DNA from: Pseudomonas parakoreensis
GTDB taxonomy: Bacteria; Pseudomonadota; Gammaproteobacteria; Pseudomonadales; Pseudomonadaceae
Assembly (NCBI RefSeq): GCF_021602155.1
Contig: NZ_BQHY01000011.1
Location: 62,001-126,000, forward strand
Length of the DNA stretch: 64,000 nt
Direction: 5' to 3'
Of the stretch, positions 39,010 through 49,497 are shown one piece after another (positions within the stretch are counted from its first letter, which is position 1; each line of letters opens with the position of its first letter). The position numbers and the translations under genes were made by a program. The notes beneath the pieces were generated by a model. The model did not search any database. It saw only the letters and a list, made by a program, of their open reading frames with translations, and was not told where the DNA came from.

Positions 39010-39360
39010 ATGATTCGTAAACTCCCCATCGTGGCCTTGTTGATTGGTGCATTCGCGATCACAGGTCAGGCAGAAGCCCACGGCGGTGGCTGGCAGGGTC
39101 CGGCCGTGTTTGGTGCGATCGTCGGCTCGGCCATCATCGGCTCGGCGCTGATCAACCAGGACCGGCCAGTCTACGTACAACAGCCTGTTTACGCTCAACC
39201 GGCACCGGTTTATGTGCAACAACCGCCGCCACCGGTCTATTACCAGCCGGCCCCGGTTTACGTGCAACAACCGGTCTACGTGCCTGGCCCGGTCTACTAC
39301 GGCCCACCACGCGGCTATTACGGCCGGCCACACGGCTACTACGGTGGCCCGCGCTGGTAA
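39010..39360 (+). CDS. Exported Tyr/Pro/Gln-rich repeat protein
   Basis: 116 residues with a signal peptide (PIVALLIGAFAITGQAEA). A Gly/Ala/Ile segment (AVFGAIVGSAIIGSALI) is followed by repeats of the form P-V-Y-V-Q-Q-P (about five copies, ~55-95) and a Gly-Tyr-Pro tail (RGYYGRPHGYYGG). The composition suggests a surface or cell-wall structural protein. Function unknown. A terminator follows. Confidence 0.75.
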   Translation: MIRKLPIVALLIGAFAITGQAEAHGGGWQGPAVFGAIVGSAIIGSALINQDRPVYVQQPVYAQPAPVYVQQPPPPVYYQPAPVYVQQPVYVPGPVYYGPPRGYYGRPHGYYGGPRW

Positions 39361-39371
39361 TCGCCAACAAA

Positions 39372-39400
39372 CAGCCCTGCTTTATAGCGGGGCTTTTTTA
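39372..39400 (+). terminator. Terminator after the Tyr/Pro-rich protein
   Basis: AGCCCTGC and GCGGGGCT pair, followed by TTTTTT. Confidence 0.85.
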
Positions 39401-39589
39401 TGACCGTCGGTCGGGCAACGTCTGAAAAAATCTTGCCAAGGTCGCTGTGAGGACAGTTCCAGCGGCTAAAGTCGGCATGATGGACTTGACCGTTGGGGAC
39501 AAAACACAGAACGGTCATCGATTTGTCATGACGGAACCGCAATCTGAATCCGTCCGTAAACAACAGGTTGATAACAACAAGGACGACCC

Positions 39590-39784
39590 ATGCCTACTCA
39601 GAATCCGCACCGCATCGTCGGCCTGTGCACTTCAAGCAAGGTGTACAGCGCGCTGACCGAACTCAAACACCTGGAGGGCCACCGCTGCGCCAAGTTCCTT
39701 TCGCTGCTGGCGGAGAACCTGGTGCACAAGGGCTTGCTCAACGAGCGCGAAGTGGTGCACATGCTCGACCAGGTTGTCGACTGA
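39590..39784 (+). CDS. Small conserved-looking protein, 64 residues
   Basis: MPTQNPHRIVGLCTSSKVYS begins a short globular, helix-rich sequence (ALTELKHLEGHRCAKFLSLL, REVVHMLDQVVD). AAGGA lies 8 nt before the ATG. No signal or membrane segment. Function unknown. Confidence 0.6.
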   Translation: MPTQNPHRIVGLCTSSKVYSALTELKHLEGHRCAKFLSLLAENLVHKGLLNEREVVHMLDQVVD

Positions 39785-39886
39785 ACCCGTCCTCACTGTT
39801 ATCAATGACCACTATCGAGAGCGTTGATTGTCCCTGAGCACAGCGAATCCCTAAGGTAGCTCCACAGATTGATGGAGGTACTGGTC

Positions 39887-40069
39887 ATGGCTCAGGTTCA
39901 AATCATGTCGGTCATCGGCAGCGCTGTTCCCGCATCGCTCAGAGCGTCGGGATTGCTCGCCTGCTGGTATCTGGTGCGCGACGGTGAGCCCATCAGCGGC
40001 CCGCTGACTTCGCTCCCGGCAGCGCAGGCACTGTCGCAGAAAATCGTCAGCGCGCCGTTCCACGCTTAA
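39887..40069 (+). CDS. Small protein, 60 residues
   Basis: MAQVQIMSVIGSAVPASLRA, then a Trp/Tyr-containing strand (CWYLVRDGEPISGPL). GGAGG lies 8 nt before the ATG at 39887, which I prefer to two starts further up. The stop overlaps the convergent permease gene by 4 nt. Function unknown. Confidence 0.6.
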   Translation: MAQVQIMSVIGSAVPASLRASGLLACWYLVRDGEPISGPLTSLPAAQALSQKIVSAPFHA

Positions 40070-41127
40070 GGCAACTGGACTTTCGGTTTGGTCTCGATAA
40101 ACAGCGCCCAGCTCGACATGAACAGCGCCGCGATCAACGGCCCGATCACGAAACCGTTGAGGCCGAACACTGCGAGGCCGCCGAGGGTCGAGATCAGGAT
40201 CATGTAGTCGGGCATGCGCGTGTCTTTGCCGACCAGAATCGGGCGCAGCACGTTGTCCACCAGACCGATCACAAATACCCCGAACAGCGCCAACACCACG
40301 CCCTGCCAGATCATCCCGCTGAGCAGGAAGTACACCGCCACTGGCGCCCAGACGATTCCCGCGCCCACCGCCGGCAACAGCGACAGAAAGCCCATCAGCA
40401 CCGCCCAGAGCAACGCGCTGGGGATGTCGAGAAACCAGAAAATCGCCCCGCCCAATGCGCCCTGAGTGACCGCCACCACCAGGTTGCCCTTCACCGTCGC
40501 CCGTACCACCCGGTTGAACTTCAACTGCAAACGGCGTTTGTGGGTCTCTTCCAGCGGCACTGCGGTGCGTACCTTGCGTACCAGTTCGGCGCCATCGCGC
40601 AGAAAGAAAAACAGCAGGTACAGCATGATGCCGAAGCTGACCACAAACTCGAATGTGCCCTGGCCGAAACTGAAGGCCTGACTGGCCAGCACCTGACTGC
40701 CCTGCATCGACGCCTTGACGATTTTCTCGCGCAGACCGTTGAGTTCGCCCATGCCGAAGCGATCGAGCAAATGCTGAAAGTAAGGGGGCAAGCTGTGTTT
40801 GAACTGTGCCAGGTAAGCACCGATGTCCAGTTGACCGCTTTCGATGTTGTTGTACACCGTCGCGCCTTCCTGCACCAACAGGATGCTGAGAATGATCACC
40901 GGGAGAATCGCGATCACCAGACAAATGCCCAGCGTGCAAAGCGCGGTCAGGTTGCGCTGCCAGCCGAATTTGAGCTGTAACTTGCGCTGCATCGGCGCAA
41001 ACAGAATGCCGAGAATCACCGCCCAGAACACCGCACCGTAGAACGGCAGCAGGATCCAGATGAAGGCGACCGTCACCAACAGCAACAGCACGGTGAGGGA
41101 TTTGAATTGCAGCGTTTTTTCGTTCAT
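40066..41127 (-). CDS. AI-2E family transporter (UPF0118)
   Basis: 353 residues with about eight membrane helices, including VTVAFIWILLPFYGAVFWAV near the N-terminus and the paired C-terminal helices around GLVDNVLRPILVGKDTRMPD (~285-304), a family signature. Members include the AI-2 exporter TqsA, Na+(Li+)/H+ antiporters and PerM-like permeases. Direction and substrate cannot be told from sequence. Confidence 0.88.
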   Translation of the reverse strand: MNEKTLQFKSLTVLLLLVTVAFIWILLPFYGAVFWAVILGILFAPMQRKLQLKFGWQRNLTALCTLGICLVIAILPVIILSILLVQEGATVYNNIESGQLDIGAYLAQFKHSLPPYFQHLLDRFGMGELNGLREKIVKASMQGSQVLASQAFSFGQGTFEFVVSFGIMLYLLFFFLRDGAELVRKVRTAVPLEETHKRRLQLKFNRVVRATVKGNLVVAVTQGALGGAIFWFLDIPSALLWAVLMGFLSLLPAVGAGIVWAPVAVYFLLSGMIWQGVVLALFGVFVIGLVDNVLRPILVGKDTRMPDYMILISTLGGLAVFGLNGFVIGPLIAALFMSSWALFIETKPKVQLP

Positions 41128-41308
41128 GTCCGATCCATGTCAGTCAGGCGTCACGCACGCCTCGAACCTTAGTCCACCGGGGCGTGCACGAGTGCCATCT
41201 TTGTTCATGGAGCATAGATCGCCTGGTAGAAGCAGCTCGCTGCACCTGATGCAGCGGGACCTTGTCATGGTGCCGGCGCGGCACAGATCAGCGGCACCCG
41301 CGCAAAGA

Positions 41309-41322
41309 TAGATCCAGATCAA
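41309..41322. promoter_or_regulatory. Possible ANR/FNR box upstream of trhP
   Basis: TAGATCCAGATCAA differs by one base from TTGAT-N4-ATCAA. It lies 55 nt before the trhP start. A single near match can arise by chance. Confidence 0.3.
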
Positions 41323-41376
41323 TAAACCGCAGTTGCCGCTGCACTACCCTGCCGCGCTTTTGCGACCGATGCCGCC

Positions 41377-42720
41377 ATGATCCCTGACCTCCCCCTCGCC
41401 GCCCCGGAGCTGCTGGCCCCCGCCGGCACCCTGAAGAACATGCGTTATGCCTTCGCCTACGGCGCCGATGCGGTCTACGCCGGCCAGCCGCGCTACAGTC
41501 TGCGGGTGCGTAACAACGAGTTCGACCACGCCAACCTCGCCCTCGGTATTCGCGAAGCGCAGGCCCAGGGCAAGCGCTTCTACGTGGTGGTCAACATCGC
41601 CCCGCACAATGCCAAGCTGAAGACCTTCCTCAAGGACCTGGCGCCGGTGATCGAGATGGCGCCGGATGCCCTGATCATGTCTGACCCGGGCCTGATCATG
41701 CTGGTGCGCCGGCATTTTGCGCAGATGCCGATCCACCTTTCGGTGCAGGCCAACACGGTGAACTGGGCGAGCGTCGAGTTCTGGCAGCAACAAGGCCTGA
41801 GCCGGATCATCCTGTCGCGGGAATTGTCACTGGAGGAAATCGCTGAAATCCGCGAACAGGTGCCGGGCATGGAACTGGAAGTGTTCGTCCACGGCGCGCT
41901 GTGCATGGCTTACTCCGGGCGCTGCCTGTTGTCGGGCTATATGAACAAGCGCGACGCCAACCAAGGCACCTGCACCAACGCCTGCCGCTGGAAATATTCG
42001 GCACAGGAGGCCACGGAAAACCAGCTCGGCGAGATCGTGCAGAGCTTCCAGCCCGAGCCGACCCTGGGCATTGGCGCGCCGACCGATCAGGTGTTCCTGC
42101 TGCAGGAAGCCAATCGTCCCGATGAATTGATGCCGGCGTTTGAAGACGAGCACGGCACCTACATCATGAACGCCAAGGATCTGCGCGCGGTGCAGCACGT
42201 CGAACGCTTGACGCGCATGGGCGTGCATTCGCTGAAGATCGAGGGTCGCACCAAGTCGCACTTCTATTGCGCACGTACTACCCAGGTTTATCGCCGGGCA
42301 ATCGACGATGCCGTAGCCGGACGCGAGTTCGATCGCAGCCTGATGACCGACCTCGAATCACTGGCCCAGCGCGGCTACACCGAAGGTTTCCTGCGCCGGC
42401 ATGTGCATGACGAATACCAGAATTATCAGAACGGCAGCTCGGTGTCGGAACGTCAGCAATTCGTCGGCGAACTCACCGGTGAGCGCCGTGACCGGTTGGC
42501 CGAGGTCAAGGTGAAAAACCGGTTTGCACTGGGCGACCACCTGGAACTGATGACGCCCAAAGGCAATTTCCACTTTGATCTGCACCAGTTGCAGAGTGCC
42601 AAGGGTGAGGCGATCGAGGTGGCACCAGGAGATGGGCACACGGTGTATCTGCCGATTCCGGATGCGGTGGATTTGCGCTTTGGGTTGCTGATGCGGGATG
42701 TAGCTGCCAATCCGGTATGA
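41377..42720 (+). CDS. trhP: U32 family tRNA hydroxylase TrhP (YegQ)
   Basis: 447 residues. PELLAPAGTLKNMRYAFAYG (~9-28) opens the U32 domain. HGALCMAYSGRCLLSGYMNK (~172-191) and the later CTNACRWKY carry the conserved cysteines that can hold an Fe-S cluster. The C-terminal ~80 residues form the extra domain of YegQ-type members. TrhP makes 5-hydroxyuridine at the wobble position of certain tRNAs using prephenate. Older annotation as collagenase/peptidase is probably wrong. Confidence 0.9.
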   Translation: MIPDLPLAAPELLAPAGTLKNMRYAFAYGADAVYAGQPRYSLRVRNNEFDHANLALGIREAQAQGKRFYVVVNIAPHNAKLKTFLKDLAPVIEMAPDALIMSDPGLIMLVRRHFAQMPIHLSVQANTVNWASVEFWQQQGLSRIILSRELSLEEIAEIREQVPGMELEVFVHGALCMAYSGRCLLSGYMNKRDANQGTCTNACRWKYSAQEATENQLGEIVQSFQPEPTLGIGAPTDQVFLLQEANRPDELMPAFEDEHGTYIMNAKDLRAVQHVERLTRMGVHSLKIEGRTKSHFYCARTTQVYRRAIDDAVAGREFDRSLMTDLESLAQRGYTEGFLRRHVHDEYQNYQNGSSVSERQQFVGELTGERRDRLAEVKVKNRFALGDHLELMTPKGNFHFDLHQLQSAKGEAIEVAPGDGHTVYLPIPDAVDLRFGLLMRDVAANPV

Positions 42721-42772
42721 GGATACGCAACACCTTGCAGGCGTCACTGATCTTCAGCGACATTGCGGCCGC

Positions 42773-42862
42773 CATCGCTGGCAAGCCAGCTCCCACAGGG
42801 GTTGTGTTGAACACAAAATCCCATGCCACCAACAACCACTGTGGGAGCAGGCTTGCCCGCCA
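42773..42862. repeat. REP pair, family A
   Basis: GGCAAGCCAGCTCCCAC and a diverged inverted partner GTGGGAGCAGGCTTGCCCGC. Confidence 0.8.
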
Positions 42863-42902
42863 AGAGGCCGGCATGAACAAAACACCCCGCCACTGACCGA
42901 CC

Positions 42903-42933
42903 AAAAAAACCCGGCACCAGAGCCGGGTTTTTC
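42903..42933. terminator. Bidirectional terminator
   Basis: AAAAAAACCCGGC and GCCGGGTTTTT form the stem. It ends 2 nt before the stop of the 76-residue gene on the minus strand. Confidence 0.88.
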
Positions 42934-42934
42934 A

Positions 42935-43165
42935 CTACCGGCGATCATCCGACAACGGCGTCGGCTCATCCGCCGGCGGCACATCATCGTCTGCCGCCGG
43001 GTCCTTCCAGTCTTCCGGCCGATCGGCATCACTCAACGGATCGCGCCCGGGACTCATGCCCGGTGGCGCATCGTGATCGGCCAGTGTCGGCTCATCCGTG
43101 CCGGGCACCGGACGGGTCGGATCGGTCGGCAGCACACCACCCTGAAACAGCAAATCATTCGCCAT
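42935..43165 (-). CDS. Small acidic Pro-rich protein, 76 residues
   Basis: From the ATG at 43165 (MANDLLFQGGVLPTDPTRPV), with GAGGTG upstream. Highly Asp/Pro-rich (DHDAPPGMSPGRDPLSDADR), ending EPTPLSDDRR, with no hydrophobic segment. It resembles the pair at 29012-29424 in size, charge and DPL motifs. It precedes a terminator directly. Function unknown. Confidence 0.65.
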   Translation of the reverse strand: MANDLLFQGGVLPTDPTRPVPGTDEPTLADHDAPPGMSPGRDPLSDADRPEDWKDPAADDDVPPADEPTPLSDDRR

Positions 43166-43257
43166 GACACACCTCACCAAGGAGGTCCGGAAAACCCGGG
43201 CCATACCGCTTGGAAGCAGGCCTGCGCAGGCCGTGCCATCAAGCAGACCAACGGCAA

Positions 43258-43971
43258 TCAGCCCTGCGCACCGAAGCGGTCGCGGCTGTTGGTCAGGTGC
43301 AACCACATTGCCGCGCGCGCTGCGTCCGGGTCCTGGCGCTTGATCGCATTCAGGATCGCTTCGTGCTCCAGATGCGCCAACTGCCCCAGCTTGCTCAAAT
43401 CCGCCGCCCCACGCTCGGCCGCGTTGAGCCGCTGACGCGGAATCATCGCGCTGCCCAGATGCTGCATGATTTCGCTGAAGCAGACGTTGCCGGTGGCTTC
43501 GGCGATCAGCAGATGAAAACGTCGATCCGCCTCGACGCAACTGTCGTTGCTGTCCAGCAGACGCTGATAGTCATCCAGCGCCTGGCGCATGTGCAGCAAT
43601 TGTTGTTCGCTGCGCCGTTGTGCGGCCAATGCGGCGGCCTGAGTTTCCAGGCCCATGCGCAATTCAAGAATGCTGCGCACGCCGAGCGCGGTGTCGACAT
43701 TCAGGCGCAAACCCTGCTCGGCGGCGCGTTCGATGACAAAAGTGCCAATGCCGTGCCGCGTCTCCACCAGCCCTGACGCCTGCAACTTGGAAATCGCCTC
43801 GCGCACCACCGTGCGACTGACGCCGTGCTCCTGAACGATGGCGTTCTCCGACGGCAGCTTGTCGCCGGGCGACATCTGACCAAGCAGGATGCTCTGGGTG
43901 AGTTTCTCCACCAGATCATGGGCGAGGTTATGCGCACGTTTGGGCGCGGGAGCGTCAAGATTTTCTTGCAT
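43258..43971 (-). CDS. GntR-family (FadR/FCD) regulator of glucarate utilisation
   Basis: 237 residues. The winged helix at ~15-80 (LPSENAIVQEHGVSRTVVRE, ETRHGIGTFV) is followed by the all-helical FCD ligand domain with the conserved RRFHLLIAEATGN and the C-terminal LEHEAILNAI. FCD proteins bind sugar acids and related carboxylates. It is divergent from gudP and faces three TTGT-N3-ACAA-type sites, so it probably represses the gud operon until glucarate or galactarate is present. Confidence 0.88.
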   Translation of the reverse strand: MQENLDAPAPKRAHNLAHDLVEKLTQSILLGQMSPGDKLPSENAIVQEHGVSRTVVREAISKLQASGLVETRHGIGTFVIERAAEQGLRLNVDTALGVRSILELRMGLETQAAALAAQRRSEQQLLHMRQALDDYQRLLDSNDSCVEADRRFHLLIAEATGNVCFSEIMQHLGSAMIPRQRLNAAERGAADLSKLGQLAHLEHEAILNAIKRQDPDAARAAMWLHLTNSRDRFGAQG

Positions 43972-44057
43972 GATCGATTCCGGTCATCGGGGCTTGCGGA
44001 TCGTAGCACTGCACGGTGGCTGACAAGATTGATTTTAGTCCTGGAAAAAGCGTCGAC

Positions 44058-44068
44058 TTGTATGACAA
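44058..44068. promoter_or_regulatory. GntR operator candidate, site 1
   Basis: TTGTATGACAA, a perfect TTGT-N3-ACAA dyad, close to the start of the regulator gene. The remaining stretch of this 367-bp region shows no gene. Confidence 0.6.
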
Positions 44069-44245
44069 CACTCAAGAAAACCGGAAATACGGGATTCGCG
44101 ACAGACCCAGGAACAATGGCGAATAGCAGTTTCCTTAACACCGACAACCAGCTAAACCTCCATACAATCCCAATAAACAGGGATGAATTGACAAAAAAGC
44201 AATAAAAAACCAGCCCGCCAGAAAAAATTAATCACCGCACCCCAC

Positions 44246-44256
44246 TTGTAGGACAA
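44246..44256. promoter_or_regulatory. GntR operator candidate, site 2
   Basis: TTGTAGGACAA keeps both half-sites. It lies 83 nt before the gudP start. Confidence 0.6.
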
Positions 44257-44266
44257 AAAATCCAAG

Positions 44267-44277
44267 TTGTATGATGT
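44267..44277. promoter_or_regulatory. GntR operator candidate, site 3 (half-site)
   Basis: TTGTATGATGT keeps the left half and centre of site 1; its right half is degenerate. It is 21 bp, two helical turns, from site 2. Confidence 0.45.
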
Positions 44278-44338
44278 CTATCAACAACGCAGCACCAGCC
44301 CTACCCCCGCATAAAAATAATCAGTGGGAGAAAACCAA

Positions 44339-45685
44339 GTGAAAACCTCCGTCTCCGGGATCAACGAGGGCGTCGATTCGACACTCGCGTCCGCCATCTC
44401 GAAAGTGAAACGCCACGTCCTGCCGCTCTTCGTGATCATGTTCATCGTCAATTACATTGACCGGGTGAACATCGGTTTCGTCCGCACTCACATGGAACAT
44501 GACCTGGGCATCGGGGCGGCCGCCTACGGCTTCGGCGCCGGTCTGTTCTTCATCGGGTACGCGCTATTCGAAGTGCCGTCCAACATGCTCCTGCAGAAAG
44601 TCGGCGCACGTATCTGGCTGACCCGCATCATGCTCACCTGGGGCCTGGTCGCCGCCGGCATGGCATTCATCCAGAACGAAACGCACTTTTACATCCTGCG
44701 CTTTCTGCTTGGCGTGGCCGAGGCCGGATTCTTTCCCGGGGTGATCTACTACTTCACTCGCTGGCTACCCGGCGCCGAACGCGGCAAGGCCATCGCGATT
44801 TTCCTCAGTGGTTCGGCGGTGGCCTCGCTGATCTCCGGCCCATTGTCCGGCCTGCTGTTGCAGATCAACGGCCTGGGCATGCACGGCTGGCAATGGATGT
44901 ACTTCATCGAGGGGATGTTCTCGGTCGGGCTGTGCGTGTTCGTCTGGTTCTGGCTCGACGCCAAACCTCACGACGCGAAATGGCTGACCCGCGCCGAACA
45001 GGACGCACTGGTCAGCGCCATCGATGACGAACAGAAGGCTCGCGAAGCGGCGACGCCGATCCGACCTTCAATGGCCAAACTGCTCAAGGACCGACAGATC
45101 ATCCTGTTCTGCCTGATCTACTTTTTTATCCAGCTGACCATCTACGCCGCGACGTTCTGGTTGCCAAGCATCATCAAGAAAATGGGCGAGATGAGCGATT
45201 TCCAGGTCGGGCTGTTCAACTCGATTCCGTGGCTGCTGTCGATCATCGGCATGTACGCCTTCGCTGCCTTCTCAGCCAAGTGGAAGCATCAGCAGGCCTG
45301 GGTCGCCACCGCGTTGTTGATCGCCGCGGCGGGGATGTTCATGTCCACCACTGGCGGGCCGATTTTTGCCTTTGTCGCGATCTGTTTTGCCGCGCTCGGC
45401 TTCAAGTCCGCCTCCTCGTTGTTCTGGCCGATTCCGCAGGCGTATCTGGATGCGCGAATCGCCGCAGCGGTGATTGCGCTGATCAACTCGGTGGGCAACC
45501 TCGGCGGCTTCGTCGCGCCCACCACCTTCGGCCTGCTGGAACAACACACTGGCTCGATTCAGGGCGGCCTCTACGGTCTGGCCGCGACCTCGATCATCGC
45601 CGCGATCATCGTCTTCGCGGCCCGCACCACACCGAAACCGGCTGCTGACCTTGCCGTGGCCGAAGCCGCGCCGAAGCACGCCTGA
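44339..45685 (+). CDS. gudP: MFS glucarate/galactarate transporter
   Basis: 448 residues, anion:cation symporter family. [19 protein letters not shown] (~30-48) and the loop [16 protein letters not shown] are typical of GudP/GarP. I chose the GTG at 44339 because GGGAG lies 8 nt upstream. gudD follows after 25 bp. The neighbouring dehydratase is what points to glucarate or galactarate as substrate. Confidence 0.88.
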   Translation: MKTSVSGINEGVDSTLASAISKVKRHVLPLFVIMFIVNYIDRVNIGFVRTHMEHDLGIGAAAYGFGAGLFFIGYALFEVPSNMLLQKVGARIWLTRIMLTWGLVAAGMAFIQNETHFYILRFLLGVAEAGFFPGVIYYFTRWLPGAERGKAIAIFLSGSAVASLISGPLSGLLLQINGLGMHGWQWMYFIEGMFSVGLCVFVWFWLDAKPHDAKWLTRAEQDALVSAIDDEQKAREAATPIRPSMAKLLKDRQIILFCLIYFFIQLTIYAATFWLPSIIKKMGEMSDFQVGLFNSIPWLLSIIGMYAFAAFSAKWKHQQAWVATALLIAAAGMFMSTTGGPIFAFVAICFAALGFKSASSLFWPIPQAYLDARIAAAVIALINSVGNLGGFVAPTTFGLLEQHTGSIQGGLYGLAATSIIAAIIVFAARTTPKPAADLAVAEAAPKHA

Positions 45686-45710
45686 ACTCTGTCTGATTAG
45701 GATCAAAACC

Positions 45711-47054
45711 ATGACTGCACACGACACCGCCAAAGCGCCGATCATCACCGCCATGCAAGTGATTCCAGTGGCCGGCCACGATGGCATGTTGCTCAACTTG
45801 AGTGGCGCCCACGGGCCGTTTTTTACCCGCAACATCGTTATTCTCAAGGACAACGCCGGGCACACCGGCGTCGGTGAAGTGCCCGGTGGCGAGCGCATCC
45901 GCCAGACGCTGGAGGATGCTCGCAGCCTGGTGCTCGGCAACCCGATCGGCAACTATCAGAAAATCCTCAATCAGGTGCGCCAGACCTTCGCCGAGCGTGA
46001 CGCCGGCGGCCGTGGCCTGCAGACGTTCGACCTGCGCATCACCATTCACGCAGTGACCGGACTCGAAGCCGCCCTGCTCGACTTGCTCGGCCAGCACCTC
46101 GAAGTGCCGGTCGCGGCGCTGCTCGGCGAAGGCCAGCAGCGCGACCAAGTGAAGATGCTCGGCTATCTGTTTTACGTCGGTGACCAGCGCGAAACCAGCC
46201 TCGCCTACCGCAGCGAACCGGACGCCGATAACGACTGGTTCCGCGTCCGTCACGAGAAGGCCATGAGCGCCGAAGCGGTGGTGCGTCTGGCCGAAGCGGC
46301 CCACGCAAAATACGGTTTCCAGGATTTCAAACTCAAGGGCGGCGTGCTCAGCGGTGATGCGGAAATCGAAGCCGTGACGGCACTGGCCGAACGCTTTCCC
46401 GAGGCGCGTATCACCCTCGATCCGAACGGTGCGTGGTCACTGAAGGAAGCGATCCGCTTGTGCCGCGATCAGCATCACGTGCTGGCTTATGCCGAAGACC
46501 CTTGCGGTGCGGAAAACGGTTACTCCGGGCGTGAAGTCATGGCCGAATTTCGCCGCGCCACCGGATTGAAGACGGCGACCAACATGATCGCCACCGACTG
46601 GCGTGAAATGGGCCACGCCATTCAGTTGCAGTCGGTGGACATCCCATTGGCCGACCCGCACTTCTGGACCATGCAAGGCTCGGTGCGTGTCGCGCAACTG
46701 TGCCACGAGTGGGGCCTGACCTGGGGCTCGCACTCCAACAACCACTTCGATATCTCTTTGGCGATGTTCACCCATGTCGCGGCCGCAGCACCGGGTGACA
46801 TCACCGCCATCGACACGCACTGGATCTGGCAGGACGGCCAGCGCCTGACCCAGGCGCCGCTGCAAATTGTCGACGGTTGCGTGCAAGTGCCGCAGAAACC
46901 GGGGCTGGGCGTGGAGCTGGACATGGACCAAGTGGCCAAGGCTCATGAGCTGTATAAAGGCATGGGCCTCGGTGCGCGAGATGACAGCGTGGCGATGCAG
47001 TTTTTGATTCCGGGGTGGACGTTCGATAACAAGCGGCCGTGCCTGGTGCGTTGA
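45711..47054 (+). CDS. gudD: Glucarate dehydratase
   Basis: 447 residues, enolase superfamily. It dehydrates D-glucarate (and L-idarate) to 5-keto-4-deoxy-D-glucarate. The K-x-K catalytic pair is in [11 protein letters not shown], metal ligands are Asp in LDPNGAW and the following AEDPCG, and the catalytic His lies in [19 protein letters not shown]. The ATG at 45711 has AGGA 9 nt upstream. The next enzyme of the pathway, the ketodeoxyglucarate dehydratase, is not in the window. Confidence 0.95.
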   Translation: MTAHDTAKAPIITAMQVIPVAGHDGMLLNLSGAHGPFFTRNIVILKDNAGHTGVGEVPGGERIRQTLEDARSLVLGNPIGNYQKILNQVRQTFAERDAGGRGLQTFDLRITIHAVTGLEAALLDLLGQHLEVPVAALLGEGQQRDQVKMLGYLFYVGDQRETSLAYRSEPDADNDWFRVRHEKAMSAEAVVRLAEAAHAKYGFQDFKLKGGVLSGDAEIEAVTALAERFPEARITLDPNGAWSLKEAIRLCRDQHHVLAYAEDPCGAENGYSGREVMAEFRRATGLKTATNMIATDWREMGHAIQLQSVDIPLADPHFWTMQGSVRVAQLCHEWGLTWGSHSNNHFDISLAMFTHVAAAAPGDITAIDTHWIWQDGQRLTQAPLQIVDGCVQVPQKPGLGVELDMDQVAKAHELYKGMGLGARDDSVAMQFLIPGWTFDNKRPCLVR

Positions 47055-47063
47055 CATTTGCCC

Positions 47064-47148
47064 TGTAGGAGCTGCCGCAGGCTGCGATCTTTTGGTCTTG
47101 ATCTTCAAAAATCAAAGTCAAGCGATCGCAGCCTGCGGCAGCTCCTGC
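47064..47148. repeat. REP pair, family B
   Basis: GTAGGAGCTGCCGCAGGCTG and its complement (CTCCTGC variant), between convergent gudD and ampR; it may end both transcripts. Confidence 0.88.
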
Positions 47149-47160
47149 AAAGGATTTGTG

Positions 47161-48033
47161 TCAGGCAGAGATTTGCAGCAACCAGTTTTTGAACGCACTC
47201 ATCGCCACCGTCTCCGGCCGCGACTGCAAACGCGTCAGCCAATAACTGCCGGTGGTGATTTCAATCGCAAACGGCTGACGAATCACATCCGCCGCCAATT
47301 GCCGGGCAAACATCAGCGGCGGTGCCAGCGCTACGCCGCTGCCCTGCAGCGCGGCCTCCATCATCGCCAGCGACGAGTCGAACACGATGCTCTGCGGCGG
47401 CGCGGCGTGGGTCGCCAGACCGGCGGCGTGAAACCACTGTGGCCATTCATCGGTGCGATACGAGCGCAGCAAACGCTGCTGCAACAGGTCACCCGGGGAT
47501 TGCAACTGCCGGGCAATTTCCGGCACGCACAACACCGACAGTGGCGCATCGAGCAAGCGCGTGGCCTCGATGCCATGCCAAGCCCCGGCACCGAAACGAA
47601 TCGCGTAATCCAGGCCTTCGGCGGCGACATCGACCCGGTTGTTGTGAGTCGACAGTCGCAAATCTATGAGCGGATGTTTCGCCTGGAAGTCTGCCAGCCG
47701 TGGCAGCAGCCAACCGACCGCAAAGGTTCCCACGGCACCCACGGTCAACATTTCCCGATACTGACCGCCCGCCAGCCGCTCGAGCATTTGCGCGATGTGA
47801 TCGAACGACGTGGTCAGAACGGGCAACAGGGTCTCGCCTTCACTGGTCAGCATCAGCCCACGGGGCAGGCGTTTGAACAGGGTGACGCTGAGTTGCGCTT
47901 CGAGGCTTTTGACCTGATGGCTCACCGCCGCCTGGGTCACGCATAACTCCACCGCGGCGCGGGTGAAGCTCAAATGACGCGCAGAAGCTTCGAAAGCGCG
48001 CAGTGCATTGAGCGGCAATTGAGGTCGAATCAT
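47161..48033 (-). CDS. ampR: AmpR, LysR-family regulator of ampC
   Basis: 290 residues. LPLNALRAFEASARHLSFTR and VTQAAVSHQVKSLEAQLSVT are the GcvA/AmpR DNA-binding domain; the effector domain covers ~92-285. AmpR senses muropeptides from peptidoglycan turnover and activates or represses ampC. It is divergent from ampC with 160 bp between, the classic arrangement. Context decides the name. Confidence 0.9.
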   Translation of the reverse strand: MIRPQLPLNALRAFEASARHLSFTRAAVELCVTQAAVSHQVKSLEAQLSVTLFKRLPRGLMLTSEGETLLPVLTTSFDHIAQMLERLAGGQYREMLTVGAVGTFAVGWLLPRLADFQAKHPLIDLRLSTHNNRVDVAAEGLDYAIRFGAGAWHGIEATRLLDAPLSVLCVPEIARQLQSPGDLLQQRLLRSYRTDEWPQWFHAAGLATHAAPPQSIVFDSSLAMMEAALQGSGVALAPPLMFARQLAADVIRQPFAIEITTGSYWLTRLQSRPETVAMSAFKNWLLQISA

Positions 48034-48118
48034 GCCCAGTCCCGAATTTTTCTAATGGCTCGTCCGAGTTTTCATCGTTTGTCGATCGCCGCCGGACTGC
48101 CTAAATTGACGGCACTGA

Positions 48119-49360
<1,242 letters not shown>

Positions 49361-49362
49361 AA

Positions 49363-49433
49363 ATCAAATGATCGCCGCCTGCGGCAGCTCCTGCACCGGC
49401 CCCATGCAGGAACTGCCGCAGGCTGCGATCTTA
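49363..49433. repeat. Degenerate REP pair, family B
   Basis: CTGCGGCAGCTCCTGC and GCAGGAACTGCCGCAG arms with several changes from the other copies. Confidence 0.7.
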
Positions 49434-49444
49434 TTGGCGGGCAA

Positions 49445-49481
49445 TAAAAATGGGCGACCTGTAGAGGTCGCCCATTTTTTT
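49445..49481. terminator. Bidirectional terminator
   Basis: AAAAATGGGCGACCT and AGGTCGCCCATTTTTTT form a 13-bp stem between ampC and the DUF4174 gene. Confidence 0.92.
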
Positions 49482-49497
49482 GATTCAGACCATGCCG

